Assembly (NCBI RefSeq): GCF_000498395.2
Contig: NZ_CP010979.1
Span: forward strand, 806,001 to 870,000
Source: Pseudomonas putida S13.1.2
GTDB lineage: Bacteria > Pseudomonadota > Gammaproteobacteria > Pseudomonadales > Pseudomonadaceae
DNA: 64,000 nucleotides
Direction: 5' to 3'
Part shown: positions 54,869 through 62,062 of the stretch, one piece after another
Numbering within the stretch: the first letter of the stretch is position 1
How the letters are laid out: each line of letters begins with the position of its first letter
Program-made: the position numbers and the translations under genes
The notes under the pieces: generated by a model
Told to the model about the DNA's origin: nothing
Databases searched by the model: none
Seen by the model: only the letters and a program-made list of their open reading frames with translations

Positions 54869-55186
54869 TCAGTCGCAGCTGCTTGAGCTGGATCCGCTGT
54901 CGCTGGAGCTGCTGCTCTCGCTCGATGAATAGCTGCTGCCGCCGTCGTAACTGCTGTAGTCACGACTGGAGCAGGAGCTGCTGGTGCTGCGCGATGTTTC
55001 GTAGCTGTCGGTCTGGTAAGCGGGATGCAGCGGGCTGAAGGGGCTCAACGGGTTGAGCGGATCAAGCATCGGATCTTGCCTTCCGGCTGCCGGGCTGTGG
55101 CCGCGTGCGTATCCTGTCGGTGCCAGCGCCGGGCGCGGCTCGGGCTTCTTCTTTCGCTTGAACATGCGAGTCAAGAAATTGAGCAT
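54869..55186 (-). CDS. prophage protein with Ser-rich tail
   Basis: Start at ATG 55186 (MLNFLTRMFKRKKKPEPRPA), preceded by GGAG at 6 bases; the ATG 4 codons upstream lacks a good site. The 105-residue protein has a hydrophobic-basic N-terminus, a Pro-rich centre, and a tail of about 45 residues made of Ser, Asp, Tyr and Gly (SSYDGGSSYSSSESSSSSD). Ser/Asp tails of this kind are disordered. Function unknown. Confidence 0.6.
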   Translation of the reverse strand: MLNFLTRMFKRKKKPEPRPALAPTGYARGHSPAAGRQDPMLDPLNPLSPFSPLHPAYQTDSYETSRSTSSSCSSRDYSSYDGGSSYSSSESSSSSDSGSSSSSCD

Positions 55187-55238
55187 GAGTCTCTCCATGC
55201 CCGCAAATGTCGGCGGGCTTGAGTTGTAGGGGGAGGGG

Positions 55239-55457
55239 TTAGGCGCGGTGGCCGCGCTTGATGAACCAGTCGAGCGCTTCGCAGATCAGCAGGTTTTCGT
55301 ACCAGTCCTCAATCTCGCGCCGCTCATTGCGGTCGCGGAAGAACATCGGCCCGAGGTAGTTGTGCCAGCTCATGAATACCCTGGTGCCGTCGGCCAGCGG
55401 TAGGCGGAAGAATGGCGAGCGACAGACAAAGCCGTGCTCGATGCGGATGCAGGTCAT
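55239..55457 (-). CDS. small prophage protein (72 aa)
   Basis: Start at ATG 55457 (MTCIRIEHGFVCRSPFFRLP), with GGAGG a few bases upstream; the longer frame runs over the neighbouring gene and is not real. Contains SWHNYLGPMFFRDRNERREIE and a helical end. Its start touches the stop of a 16-codon frame that itself touches the next gene. Confidence 0.7.
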   Translation of the reverse strand: MTCIRIEHGFVCRSPFFRLPLADGTRVFMSWHNYLGPMFFRDRNERREIEDWYENLLICEALDWFIKRGHRA

Positions 55458-55504
55458 CTCGACCTCCTGTAGATCAGGTAGGCCATGTAGGCTAGGGCGA
55501 TCAT
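55454..55504 (-). CDS. possible 16-aa membrane micropeptide
   Basis: MIALAYMAYLIYRRSR: a short hydrophobic segment with a basic end. Its ATG overlaps the stop of the upstream 190-aa gene (ATGA) and its TGA overlaps the start of the downstream 72-aa gene. Both junctions are the kind used in translational coupling. It may be only a ribosome relay rather than a functional peptide. Confidence 0.3.
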   Translation of the reverse strand: MIALAYMAYLIYRRSR

Positions 55505-56073
55505 GGCGCCACCTGCTTGCGGTAGCCGGCGTCATGAAGAGCAGCGATAGCGCACTCGACATACTCGCGGGCAGTGAGGAGCTCACCTGCACTGAAGTCC
55601 AGCTGGGCATCAGCTGCCATCGCATCGATAGCCGCCTTTCGCTGTTCCGCCGCGATCTGCTCAGGCGTGCGGATAGGTCGGAACCTGATGCCATCAGGGT
55701 TCATGGAGCCCTCAAACTTTCCGTCGCCCTTGCTGCTCTCCTGCTCCATGAAGATCATCTTCTCGCCGTAGCAGAGGACTTTACCTTTCAGCCAGTATCC
55801 CCAGGAGTCGAAGGTGCACTCGACTTCAAGACCGACTGGCGGCAGGCCTTCTCCATCCCAGCTCGCCGGCCGCGGCGTGATGTACTGGATCTGGCCTCGG
55901 GTGAAGTTGTGCCGGTGATCGCCGGTACCGCCGCCATAGGGATAAGCGCGATCCTCTGCGCCGACCACAGCGTACTGGTCCGTGTTGATCCACACCTCGG
56001 TGATGCCGTGATGGGCGACTAGGCCATGGCCGTCTGCCCATTCTGGCGCTTTGCTCCAGTCGATCTTGCTCAC
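55501..56073 (-). CDS. prophage hypothetical protein (190 aa)
   Basis: MSKIDWSKAPEWADGHGLVA... with an aromatic- and Gly-rich N-terminal half (RAYPYGGGTGDHRHNFTRGQ, VECTFDSWGYWLKGKVLCYG) and a helical C-terminal half (RKAAIDAMAADAQLDF). Resembles proteins in the early regions of Pseudomonas phages that I cannot assign. Starts within the stop of the next upstream gene (ATGA). Confidence 0.75.
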   Translation of the reverse strand: MSKIDWSKAPEWADGHGLVAHHGITEVWINTDQYAVVGAEDRAYPYGGGTGDHRHNFTRGQIQYITPRPASWDGEGLPPVGLEVECTFDSWGYWLKGKVLCYGEKMIFMEQESSKGDGKFEGSMNPDGIRFRPIRTPEQIAAEQRKAAIDAMAADAQLDFSAGELLTAREYVECAIAALHDAGYRKQVAP

Positions 56074-56321
56074 AGCTGATACCTCTCATCAATCCAGCGC
56101 CCAGGCGCCAGAGCGGGTGTAGGTTCGGGTTGGGTTTCGTGCGGGGAGAGCTGACGCTCGTTGCCGGCCTGGAGCTGGCTGTCGGGGATGCAGCTGATGC
56201 CGACCCCGTTGAGCAGGTAGCAGGTGACGCCGCGCTGGCTGTCGTGCTGCACGTCGATGACGTTCTCGCTTGCGCTGGCGCCGGTGGCCAGCAGCAGGAG
56301 GCAGAGGGCGAGGCGGGTCAT
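56070..56321 (-). CDS. small secreted prophage protein
   Basis: 83 residues with a signal peptide (MTRLALCLLLLATGASASEN) and a mature part with two Cys (VTCYLLNGVGISCIPDSQ) likely forming a disulphide. Start and stop both overlap neighbours by 4 bases. An exported protein in a prophage early operon could alter the host surface; unproven. Confidence 0.7.
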   Translation of the reverse strand: MTRLALCLLLLATGASASENVIDVQHDSQRGVTCYLLNGVGISCIPDSQLQAGNERQLSPHETQPEPTPALAPGRWIDERYQL

Positions 56322-57112
56322 GCGGTGAGCTCCAGTTGTGGGTCGGCTTTGGCGGCCAGTTCAGCAACGACAATGGCGTAGGCCTCGGGGTGTTGCTTGT
56401 CGAACGGCGGCATGTTCTCTGTTTCGATCCAGGTGCCACGCACTGACCCGCGATCGAGCCAGCCAGGGTCTGTGCCCTTTGGTCGCGTCCAGGCGGTCGG
56501 GCTGATGCCGAGCTCCTGAATCTGCTTTGCCGCGATGTGGCCCTGCGAGCGCATCAAGGCGATCACCCGCAGCGCCGCTTCCTTCCAGGGTGTGAGGCTA
56601 ACCGGGGAGGGGACGCCGGCCTGGTGCGCACCAACCACCATTGGCACCCGACATCGTTCTGCCGGGTTCCAGTCGAACAGGTGCAGGTACTCTTCGTTTA
56701 CGAAGAACGACATCCAGTCCCGGTTGTCCACGCAGCGCACATCGAATTCCCATCCGGACTTGTCGCCGCCACGAGACATCCAGCGGGGGAGCACAACCGG
56801 AACACCGAGCAGGCCCAACATGCGGCTGATTCCGTGACTGGCATCGCTGGCCTTGCCGACGATCACCAGGCGATGGTCCGGGCCGGGCCTGCCGTAAAAG
56901 TTCTCGTAGTCCTTCGGCAGGATCTGGTCGGCCACCTTGGCGTTCAGGCTCATCTTCGCCTCGACGCCGATCTGTCGACCGCTGGTGTGCACGGCCAGGA
57001 TGTCGAAGCCAGCAGCTTCGGGGTAGCAGGTCCAATCGGCCTGCTTGTTCATCGACTGGATGAAGGCCGCGCACAGTTCGGCCTCCGTCTTGATCGGTGT
57101 CCTTTCGAGCAT
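56318..57112 (-). CDS. prophage protein with PD-(D/E)xK-like N-terminal domain
   Basis: 264 residues. EAAGFDILAVHTSGRQIGVEAKM near residues 32-54 has the spacing of an Asp...Glu-x-Lys nuclease core (FDILA, then VEAK), preceded by Glu/Gln-rich helix LCAAFIQSMNKQADWTCYP. The C-terminal half (LRVIALMRSQGHIAAKQIQE) looks like a small HTH. A DNA- or RNA-cutting role is possible but rests on one weak motif. Confidence 0.65.
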   Translation of the reverse strand: MLERTPIKTEAELCAAFIQSMNKQADWTCYPEAAGFDILAVHTSGRQIGVEAKMSLNAKVADQILPKDYENFYGRPGPDHRLVIVGKASDASHGISRMLGLLGVPVVLPRWMSRGGDKSGWEFDVRCVDNRDWMSFFVNEEYLHLFDWNPAERCRVPMVVGAHQAGVPSPVSLTPWKEAALRVIALMRSQGHIAAKQIQELGISPTAWTRPKGTDPGWLDRGSVRGTWIETENMPPFDKQHPEAYAIVVAELAAKADPQLELTA

Positions 57113-57191
57113 GTCGATTCCTTGGCCGCCATATCGCGGCAGTGAATAGAGGGGAGAGGGGTTACATCTGAGTGGTACGGATGTAATCCTG

Positions 57192-58049
57192 TCAGGATTT
57201 GCAGGCCAGCGCGTTGCACACTGCGTCGTACAAGTCGAATGGATCGTCGGTGCGGAACAGGGTTTTCATGCGCTGCAGCAACGAATCCCGCTCGGCGAGC
57301 TCGGACTTGTAGCTGCTGGCGGTCGTGGTCATGCATTCCAGTGCTGCATCCCGATCGTCAAGCTGGGTACGCAGGTCTTGCGCCTCTTTCTTACAGCTGT
57401 CGCCCGCTTCGATTTCGGTTCTCAGACAGTTGCGCAGCCGATCAACCTCGCCAGGGTCGGTGTGGGCGTAGAAATTTTCGACAATGTACCCATCACGCAG
57501 GGCTATCTCTGCGCTGCGCTCGTGCACCGTGTAAAACCAGCTTCTGGCAGGGGTCTTCCTGTATCGCCAAAGCACAGGCTCGCCCTGGCGCTGCTCGGCA
57601 GGCGTTGCGCCGATCATCGGCCCCAGGCCAACAATCGGCAGCCCAGTCGCCGCCGCATCCCGCTCTGCCTCTTCTTTGGTCCACCGGATGGCAGTACCAA
57701 CCATCCACGCTATCGGCTCGGCGTGGGGTTGTTCTGGGTTAGATGGCAGTTGTCCACCTGCAAGTTCGTGCCAGCTATCGACCTCGAACTCCGCCGGACG
57801 CAGGCCGAGGCGGACGCCGTTCCCCACTACCGCTGTGACGGCGCCGTGGCTATTCGTCCACACGGGGTAGGTTCGACCCTCTTTAGCAACCGGCGCATCG
57901 CCCTTGATGTAGGCGAGGCCGATGCCAGGCATAGGGTCGGCGGTGACGGTCTTCAGCATCCGGACTGTCCGCGGCACTCGATCGCCGAACGGGTAGCTGC
58001 CACTGCGCTTGTGGAGTGCTGGGCAATCGATTTTGTTTTCTGTGGGCAT
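57192..58049 (-). CDS. prophage hypothetical protein with C-terminal coiled coil (285 aa)
   Basis: MPTENKIDCPALHKRSGSYP... The N-terminal ~200 residues include GLAYIKGDAPVAKEGRTYPV and AIAWMVGTAIRWTKEEAER-like stretches; residues 205-265 (RNCLRTEIEAGDSCKKEAQD, SYKSELAERDSLLQRMKTL) form a heptad-rich helix. I do not recognise the family. Confidence 0.7.
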   Translation of the reverse strand: MPTENKIDCPALHKRSGSYPFGDRVPRTVRMLKTVTADPMPGIGLAYIKGDAPVAKEGRTYPVWTNSHGAVTAVVGNGVRLGLRPAEFEVDSWHELAGGQLPSNPEQPHAEPIAWMVGTAIRWTKEEAERDAAATGLPIVGLGPMIGATPAEQRQGEPVLWRYRKTPARSWFYTVHERSAEIALRDGYIVENFYAHTDPGEVDRLRNCLRTEIEAGDSCKKEAQDLRTQLDDRDAALECMTTTASSYKSELAERDSLLQRMKTLFRTDDPFDLYDAVCNALACKS

Positions 58050-58148
58050 GGGGATACCTCTATTTAGTTTTGTGCTGGATGCGAAACGGATGGGAGAAGG
58101 GGAGCTTTCAGCTACGCTAAAACTTCAGGCGTATTGAGGAGCATTGAA

Positions 58149-58433
58149 ATGCTTGAAGCTTCCACAGGAATGAAGCCAGGGCTGCGGTACTGCTTGGAGA
58201 ATCCAGCAAACGGGGTTGTCTTTGATGGGTTTTTCCAAGATGGGCAGTATTTCGACTCAAAACAACATCGAGTACCAATTGGGTGGCTCGAAGGAAACAA
58301 TTTCATCTACAACTGGACTGATAGAAGTGGAACTCCGCGATTTCCGAATCGTCTGGCTGGTGTCTTGAAAAACCTCGTACTCACCATGTACGACGGGACT
58401 ACGATACAGGCACGAGAAGTTCAGAACGGCTAG
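58149..58433 (+). CDS. solitary plus-strand prophage gene (94 aa)
   Basis: Start at ATG 58149 (MLEASTGMKPGLRYCLENPA) with GAGGAG 7 bases upstream. AT-richer than its neighbours and opposite to them, between the 285-aa gene and the methyltransferase. Rich in Asn, Gly and aromatic residues (FFQDGQYFDSKQHRVPIGWL), no motif recognised. Typical of a 'moron' cargo gene. Confidence 0.65.
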   Translation: MLEASTGMKPGLRYCLENPANGVVFDGFFQDGQYFDSKQHRVPIGWLEGNNFIYNWTDRSGTPRFPNRLAGVLKNLVLTMYDGTTIQAREVQNG

Positions 58434-58450
58434 CGCCCCCGAGGATCAGG

Positions 58451-59374
58451 TCATGCGGCCTTTAGGAGCGCCTCGATTACTCGCTGACCCGCAAGAGGCG
58501 GTACCGCATTGCCGGCCATGTGCATGGTCAGCCGGTGGCTGTCCGGCCGCAAGGTGTCAGCTGGGAACGACATCGCGGCCAGGGCCTCGCTGGCGCTGAG
58601 CATGCGCATGCGGTCACCGTCGACCAGGGCCCAGCGGTCCAGGGTGGTGATGGTGCCGATAGGTCGGTTTATGTCCCGGCCGGTGGTGCCGGAGCCCTTG
58701 CCGTAGTAGGGCATGATGAACCGTCCGCCGAAGCGCTGGCGGCCGTTGCGCACCCGGTCGAGCGTGGCCTGGGCTCGGCCTGGCTTCTCGATGGGCGACC
58801 AGCGCCCGGCGTCGAAGTCAAGGAAGCTGCTCGCCGGCACATGCCGCTCGCGCTGCAGCTGAAGCATTAGTGGAGCTTTGCTGCGGGTAAGCACCATGAA
58901 TAGCCGCACGCGGTGCTGTGGCACCCCTAGGTCCGCGCAGTCCACGATGTGCGGCGCACACTGGTAGCCCATCGCTTGGATGGCCTGCAGCCAAGCCGGG
59001 TAGAGGAGCCAGTCGGTGAACTCCGGCACGTTCTCGATCACCGCCGCCTGCGGCCGGTGAAATTCAAGGGCCGATACCGGCGCCCATGCCGTCGAGCGCG
59101 ATGCGTCGTGTTCAGGGTTGCCCGACTTCTTGCCGCGGGCCTTGGCGTGGCCCTGGCAGCAGGGCGAGGCAAGCAAGATGTCGTGCGCCGGCACTTGCTC
59201 CCAGCGGGCCTGGTGCAGGTCCTGGCAAACGTGCTGCGTGTCGGGATGATTGGCGCTGTGCCATTCAACGGCCACCGGCCAATGGTTTGCGGCCCAGAGA
59301 ACCTGGACGCCTGCGGCGCGCGCGCCGGTGCTCCATCCGCCGAGGCCGGCGAACAGGTCGATTGCGGTGGGCAT
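58451..59374 (-). CDS. prophage DNA (cytosine-5) methyltransferase
   Basis: 307 residues. Motif I AIDLFAGLGGWSTG, motif IV ASPCCQGHAKARG (catalytic Cys before Gln; the second Pro of the usual PPCQ is Cys), motif VI VIENVPEF, motif VIII VPQHRVRLFMV, motif IX region MLSASEALAAMSFP and motif X MHMAGNAVPP are all in order. The target-recognition region is short. No restriction enzyme is adjacent, so it probably protects phage DNA from host restriction. Confidence 0.93.
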   Translation of the reverse strand: MPTAIDLFAGLGGWSTGARAAGVQVLWAANHWPVAVEWHSANHPDTQHVCQDLHQARWEQVPAHDILLASPCCQGHAKARGKKSGNPEHDASRSTAWAPVSALEFHRPQAAVIENVPEFTDWLLYPAWLQAIQAMGYQCAPHIVDCADLGVPQHRVRLFMVLTRSKAPLMLQLQRERHVPASSFLDFDAGRWSPIEKPGRAQATLDRVRNGRQRFGGRFIMPYYGKGSGTTGRDINRPIGTITTLDRWALVDGDRMRMLSASEALAAMSFPADTLRPDSHRLTMHMAGNAVPPLAGQRVIEALLKAA

Positions 59375-59429
59375 GGGAAAATCTCAAGTGCATGCTAAAG
59401 TGCCACCACTTACCAACGGAGGGTTAGAG

Positions 59430-59687
59430 ATGGTCCATGTAGTTGAAGTCATTGCAGAACTGAAGGCTGACGGGTTCATCAACGTCGGTCGTGGGACTCA
59501 AGGCCGCGTGATCCGCGCGGTTGGCGCAAAACAGTTCTCGATCGAGGTTGATCATGTAGTGAAGGGTGTCGCGATCCCGTCGGGCCTGTTTGATACGCCC
59601 GAAGAAGCAAAAGATGTTCTTCTTCAATTTTGGGAAGAGTGCAACGAAGCGCTTCAAAACAACCCCTCTTGGATGCAGCTTCGATAG
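59430..59687 (+). CDS. solitary plus-strand prophage gene (85 aa)
   Basis: Start at ATG 59430 (MVHVVEVIAELKADGFINVG), with GGAGGG 10 bases upstream; longer frames overlap the methyltransferase. Small mixed alpha/beta protein (KQFSIEVDHVVKGVAIPSGL, EEAKDVLLQFWEECNEALQN). Unrecognised. Divergent from the methyltransferase, so it may have its own promoter. Confidence 0.68.
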   Translation: MVHVVEVIAELKADGFINVGRGTQGRVIRAVGAKQFSIEVDHVVKGVAIPSGLFDTPEEAKDVLLQFWEECNEALQNNPSWMQLR

Positions 59688-59742
59688 CTATAGCGCCGCG
59701 ACGATGGCGCCGCCCTCGCCGGGGAGGCGTTATCGTTGAATA

Positions 59743-59765
59743 GGGAAGGCGCTGGCGGGCAGCGC
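59743..59765. repeat. prophage hairpin repeat, copy 1
   Basis: GGGAAGGCGCTGGCGGGCAGCGC; the part from 59749 is an inverted repeat GCGCTG-GCGGG-CAGCGC. A second copy with one base changed lies at 60110-60132. It stands before the TrbK-like lipoprotein gene. Confidence 0.8.
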
Positions 59766-59831
59766 TGAGAGGTCTTTGCGATGCTGGTCGAGGTTTGCTA
59801 TAACGCCCGACCACTTCAAAGGAATGAGCTT

Positions 59832-60056
59832 ATGCCCCACAAAGCATTGGTTTTCTTCTCTGCCGCCGCATTCTCTGCAGTGGTTCTGGCGGGCTGCAAA
59901 GAAGACGCCGTCGACACGGCAGCCTATGAGCCGACTAGCGAACACTGTCAGCCCGACTACCTGAAAACGCTTCCGGACAACAAGGCTCGCGAAGACCTGG
60001 TCGAGAAGTGCATGACCGGTGGTTCGTACAAGAAGTCAGAGCCGAAGACCTGGTAA
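59832..60056 (+). CDS. TrbK-like entry-exclusion lipoprotein
   Basis: Start at ATG 59832 (MPHKALVFFSAAAFSAVVLA), giving a lipoprotein signal with lipobox LAGC. The mature ~55 residues have two Cys (SEHCQPDYL, VEKCMTGG) and end KKSEPKTW, the general pattern of plasmid TrbK exclusion lipoproteins. In a prophage this suggests blocking of related phages or plasmids at the surface, like other phage superinfection-exclusion lipoproteins. Family call is from memory. Confidence 0.65.
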   Translation: MPHKALVFFSAAAFSAVVLAGCKEDAVDTAAYEPTSEHCQPDYLKTLPDNKAREDLVEKCMTGGSYKKSEPKTW

Positions 60057-60109
60057 CACCTGCTCTTGGTCATTCAGCGCCACCTATCAGGACGGCGTTT
60101 TCGTTTGCG

Positions 60110-60132
60110 GGGAAGGCGCTGGCGAGCAGCGC
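60110..60132. repeat. prophage hairpin repeat, copy 2
   Basis: GGGAAGGCGCTGGCGAGCAGCGC, equal to copy 1 except one base in the loop; stem GCGCTG/CAGCGC at 60116-60132. It follows the TrbK-like gene and precedes the stop of the minus-strand 207-aa gene, so it could act as a two-way transcription end. The two copies are direct repeats about 367 bases apart. Confidence 0.8.
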
Positions 60133-60139
60133 CGGAGGG

Positions 60140-60763
60140 TCACGGGCAGTTGTTCGCGCCGCAGTTCTGGCAGTCGCTGAGGAATCGGCCGTCCCAGCTG
60201 ATGAAGCGTCCGCAGCCGTGGCAGTTGAGCGGTCGGTCACAGGGCTTGCGCTGCTTCCGCGGCTTCGCTATCTCAATGCCAGTGCCACGGAGGGCTTCTT
60301 TGATATTCACGTCCCGCTTGTGCACCAGGCGCCTGGCCTTGGCCTCAAGGTAAGACAAGGGCCAGATCACCGCTTCCTCTGGGGTGTTGCCGATCGCTTC
60401 GGCAGCCTCGAGGGTTAGGTGATGTGCCTTCTCGAATCGGAACGTGTGGCCTATTGGCCACCTGGCAAATGCAATGTCGTTACCGTTCCAGTGCCCTGGA
60501 ACTTGCAGGATAACAGTGCATCCCGGGCGCAACTGGTCGCGGGCTTCGTCCAGGCTGATGTACTGATGGTCTACGCCGAGGTGTGCGCGGGCGTCGACGT
60601 AGTCCTTCGGCCATGGAACGTCTGTTTCCCGGTGGCCACAGGCCTGCTCCTGGGTGAACAGCTCGGCCTTGTCGAGGTTGGTGGTGTACCCGCCGCCCAA
60701 GGCCCAGAACATGAGGCCGTCACCCACATGGCTGCGACTATCCTGAAGGTAAAACTGGCTCAT
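60140..60763 (-). CDS. prophage protein with C-terminal zinc ribbon
   Basis: Start at ATG 60763 (MSQFYLQDSRSHVGDGLMFW) after GGAGA; 207 residues. The C-terminal CHGCGRFISWDGRFLSDCQN followed by CGANNC gives two CxxC-type pairs of a zinc ribbon. The N-terminal part (GGYTTNLDKAELFTQEQA) resembles small phage proteins of unknown role, the middle carries a basic linker (PRKQRKPCDRP). Nucleic-acid binding is likely. Confidence 0.72.
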   Translation of the reverse strand: MSQFYLQDSRSHVGDGLMFWALGGGYTTNLDKAELFTQEQACGHRETDVPWPKDYVDARAHLGVDHQYISLDEARDQLRPGCTVILQVPGHWNGNDIAFARWPIGHTFRFEKAHHLTLEAAEAIGNTPEEAVIWPLSYLEAKARRLVHKRDVNIKEALRGTGIEIAKPRKQRKPCDRPLNCHGCGRFISWDGRFLSDCQNCGANNCP

Positions 60764-60873
60764 GGCTTTCTCCATGCATGCGCCGCCCTCCCTGCTGGTG
60801 GCGACATGGTGGCAATTTGGTTAGGGATGGGGTATTACGGGTGACCGGCATGGGCCGGGTCAGGGAGGATGAG

Positions 60874-61125
60874 ATGCTGGCTATTCAAGAGAGACAAATC
60901 GCGGAGACTGCTCTGCAAAGATACCGACTCATCTACGTTGCGGATCAGCGAGGCGACAACCCAACTTTGATCTATGAGGCCCGCCCATTGGCTGAACTGG
61001 TCACCAGTGCGAGCAGCGGGACTCGGTTAGCTTCTGAGACCGCAGTGATCTGCATTGATGATCCGACGCCCGAGGCGTGCGAGAGGGTTCGGGCTGCTGT
61101 ATACGCAAAGCTAGGCCTAAGCTAG
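60874..61125 (+). CDS. solitary plus-strand prophage gene (83 aa)
   Basis: Start at ATG 60874 (MLAIQERQIAETALQRYRLI) with GGGAGG 5-6 bases before. Compact alpha/beta protein (RLIYVADQRGDNPTLIYEAR, ETAVICIDDPTPEACERVRA). Not recognised. It overlaps the end of the next minus-strand gene by 4 bases, tail to tail. Confidence 0.65.
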   Translation: MLAIQERQIAETALQRYRLIYVADQRGDNPTLIYEARPLAELVTSASSGTRLASETAVICIDDPTPEACERVRAAVYAKLGLS

Positions 61126-61637
61126 GCTGTAGGGCTGACGACCTCATCGCCCGGATCCTGCTGAATCATCAGCATGCTCTTCCGGTCGAAGGCCAGGGCC
61201 AAGCTGGGTGATATGCTGATCTCGTGGCGCGGCGGGGTGACAAACTTCGCCGCTTTCATCCTGCCGAGCGCGTGGATTCCGTGAATCAAAGCCTCGATCA
61301 TCTGGCTGTAGGTGGCATCAGCCCAGCCGCATATCGTTCGCAAGTGCTGGCCGGTTCGCTTCCGAGCTGATAGCCGCAGCGGCTCAGTCCGCGCCACAGA
61401 TCGGTGAGCTTCAATTTCGTGGCGCGCGACCCTGAAAAGTGCGTGATGCCCGAGCGCTTCGATGTGATGAATCATCAGCGTCATCGCCTCGCCCTTTTCC
61501 TCGATCCTGGCCCACTCCATCAGCTCCAGCAGGGCCTGTTTAGTCCCTGGTCGTACCTTCAAGCGCAGGTCCTCCTCCTGCAACCGCTCGGCCTTCTCGC
61601 GCCGGCGCTCATCACGCTGCTGCTGCGTCAGAGCCAT
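61122..61637 (-). CDS. prophage protein with an internal duplication
   Basis: Start at ATG 61637 (MALTQQQRDERRREKAERLQ), 6 bases after GGAG; 171 residues. After a charged coiled helix the same ~55-residue unit appears twice: KVRPGTKQALLELMEWA ... MIHHIEALGHHALF and SARKRTGQHLRTICGWA ... LIHGIHALGRMKAAKF, each followed by RHEI. The unit looks like a small helical DNA-binding or ribbon-helix-helix-type domain. Function unknown. Confidence 0.72.
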   Translation of the reverse strand: MALTQQQRDERRREKAERLQEEDLRLKVRPGTKQALLELMEWARIEEKGEAMTLMIHHIEALGHHALFRVARHEIEAHRSVARTEPLRLSARKRTGQHLRTICGWADATYSQMIEALIHGIHALGRMKAAKFVTPPRHEISISPSLALAFDRKSMLMIQQDPGDEVVSPTA

Positions 61638-61977
61638 CATCTTCTCCATTACGCACAAAGCGGGTGCCAGGCCCGATGTCGAGCAGGTCGCACACCCGGT
61701 TGATGATCTTGAGCGCTGCAGCAAACACCTCTTCGTCGTCCAGCTCCCGGGCCAGGCGCTTCATGTTCGGCTGGTGCTCAAGGCAGACTTTGTCGACCAG
61801 GCGCCTGGCCAGGCGGCGCAGGTGGTCGGCGCTGTCGTCGAAGCGCAGGCTGAGCGCAAAGGCCAAGGCCACATCGTCAGGCCGGTACTGGCCGCCGCTG
61901 CGGGTGATGTACAGCTTCTTGACCGGCCGATTCATCCAGGCCGGCAGGGTTACCACTCCAGAGGATGCTTTCTGCAT
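61612..61977 (-). CDS. prophage hypothetical protein (121 aa)
   Basis: MQKASSGVVTLPAWMNRPVK..., with GGAG 7 bases before the ATG. Mostly helical (DSADHLRRLARRLVDKVCLE, EEVFAAALKIINRVCDLLDI) with a basic N-terminus. No family recognised. Overlaps the downstream gene start by 26 bases. Confidence 0.7.
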   Translation of the reverse strand: MQKASSGVVTLPAWMNRPVKKLYITRSGGQYRPDDVALAFALSLRFDDSADHLRRLARRLVDKVCLEHQPNMKRLARELDDEEVFAAALKIINRVCDLLDIGPGTRFVRNGEDDGSDAAAA

Positions 61978-62062
61978 TTCGGTGCTCCGTGAGGCCGCTG
62001 GGCGGCAGGTGGAACTGTTCTTGCCGCCGGCGCTGGCGGACCAGGTTGTTGATGCGCTTCAT
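61877..62062 (-). CDS. possible small prophage protein (61 aa)
   Basis: MKRINNLVRQRRRQEQFHLP...; its ATG overlaps the stop of the 177-aa gene (ATGA), favouring translation, but it shares 101 bases with the better-supported 121-aa gene in another frame. The Arg-rich N-terminus could be real; the C-terminal half may be a shadow. Confidence 0.35.
   Translation of the reverse strand: MKRINNLVRQRRRQEQFHLPPSGLTEHRNAESILWSGNPAGLDESAGQEAVHHPQRRPVPA

Noticed and set aside
55239..55694. 151-codon version of the 72-aa prophage gene
   Set aside because: The upstream 79 codons overlap the 190-aa gene in another frame and read as low-complexity Ser/Arg; a GGAGG site supports the internal ATG at 55457.
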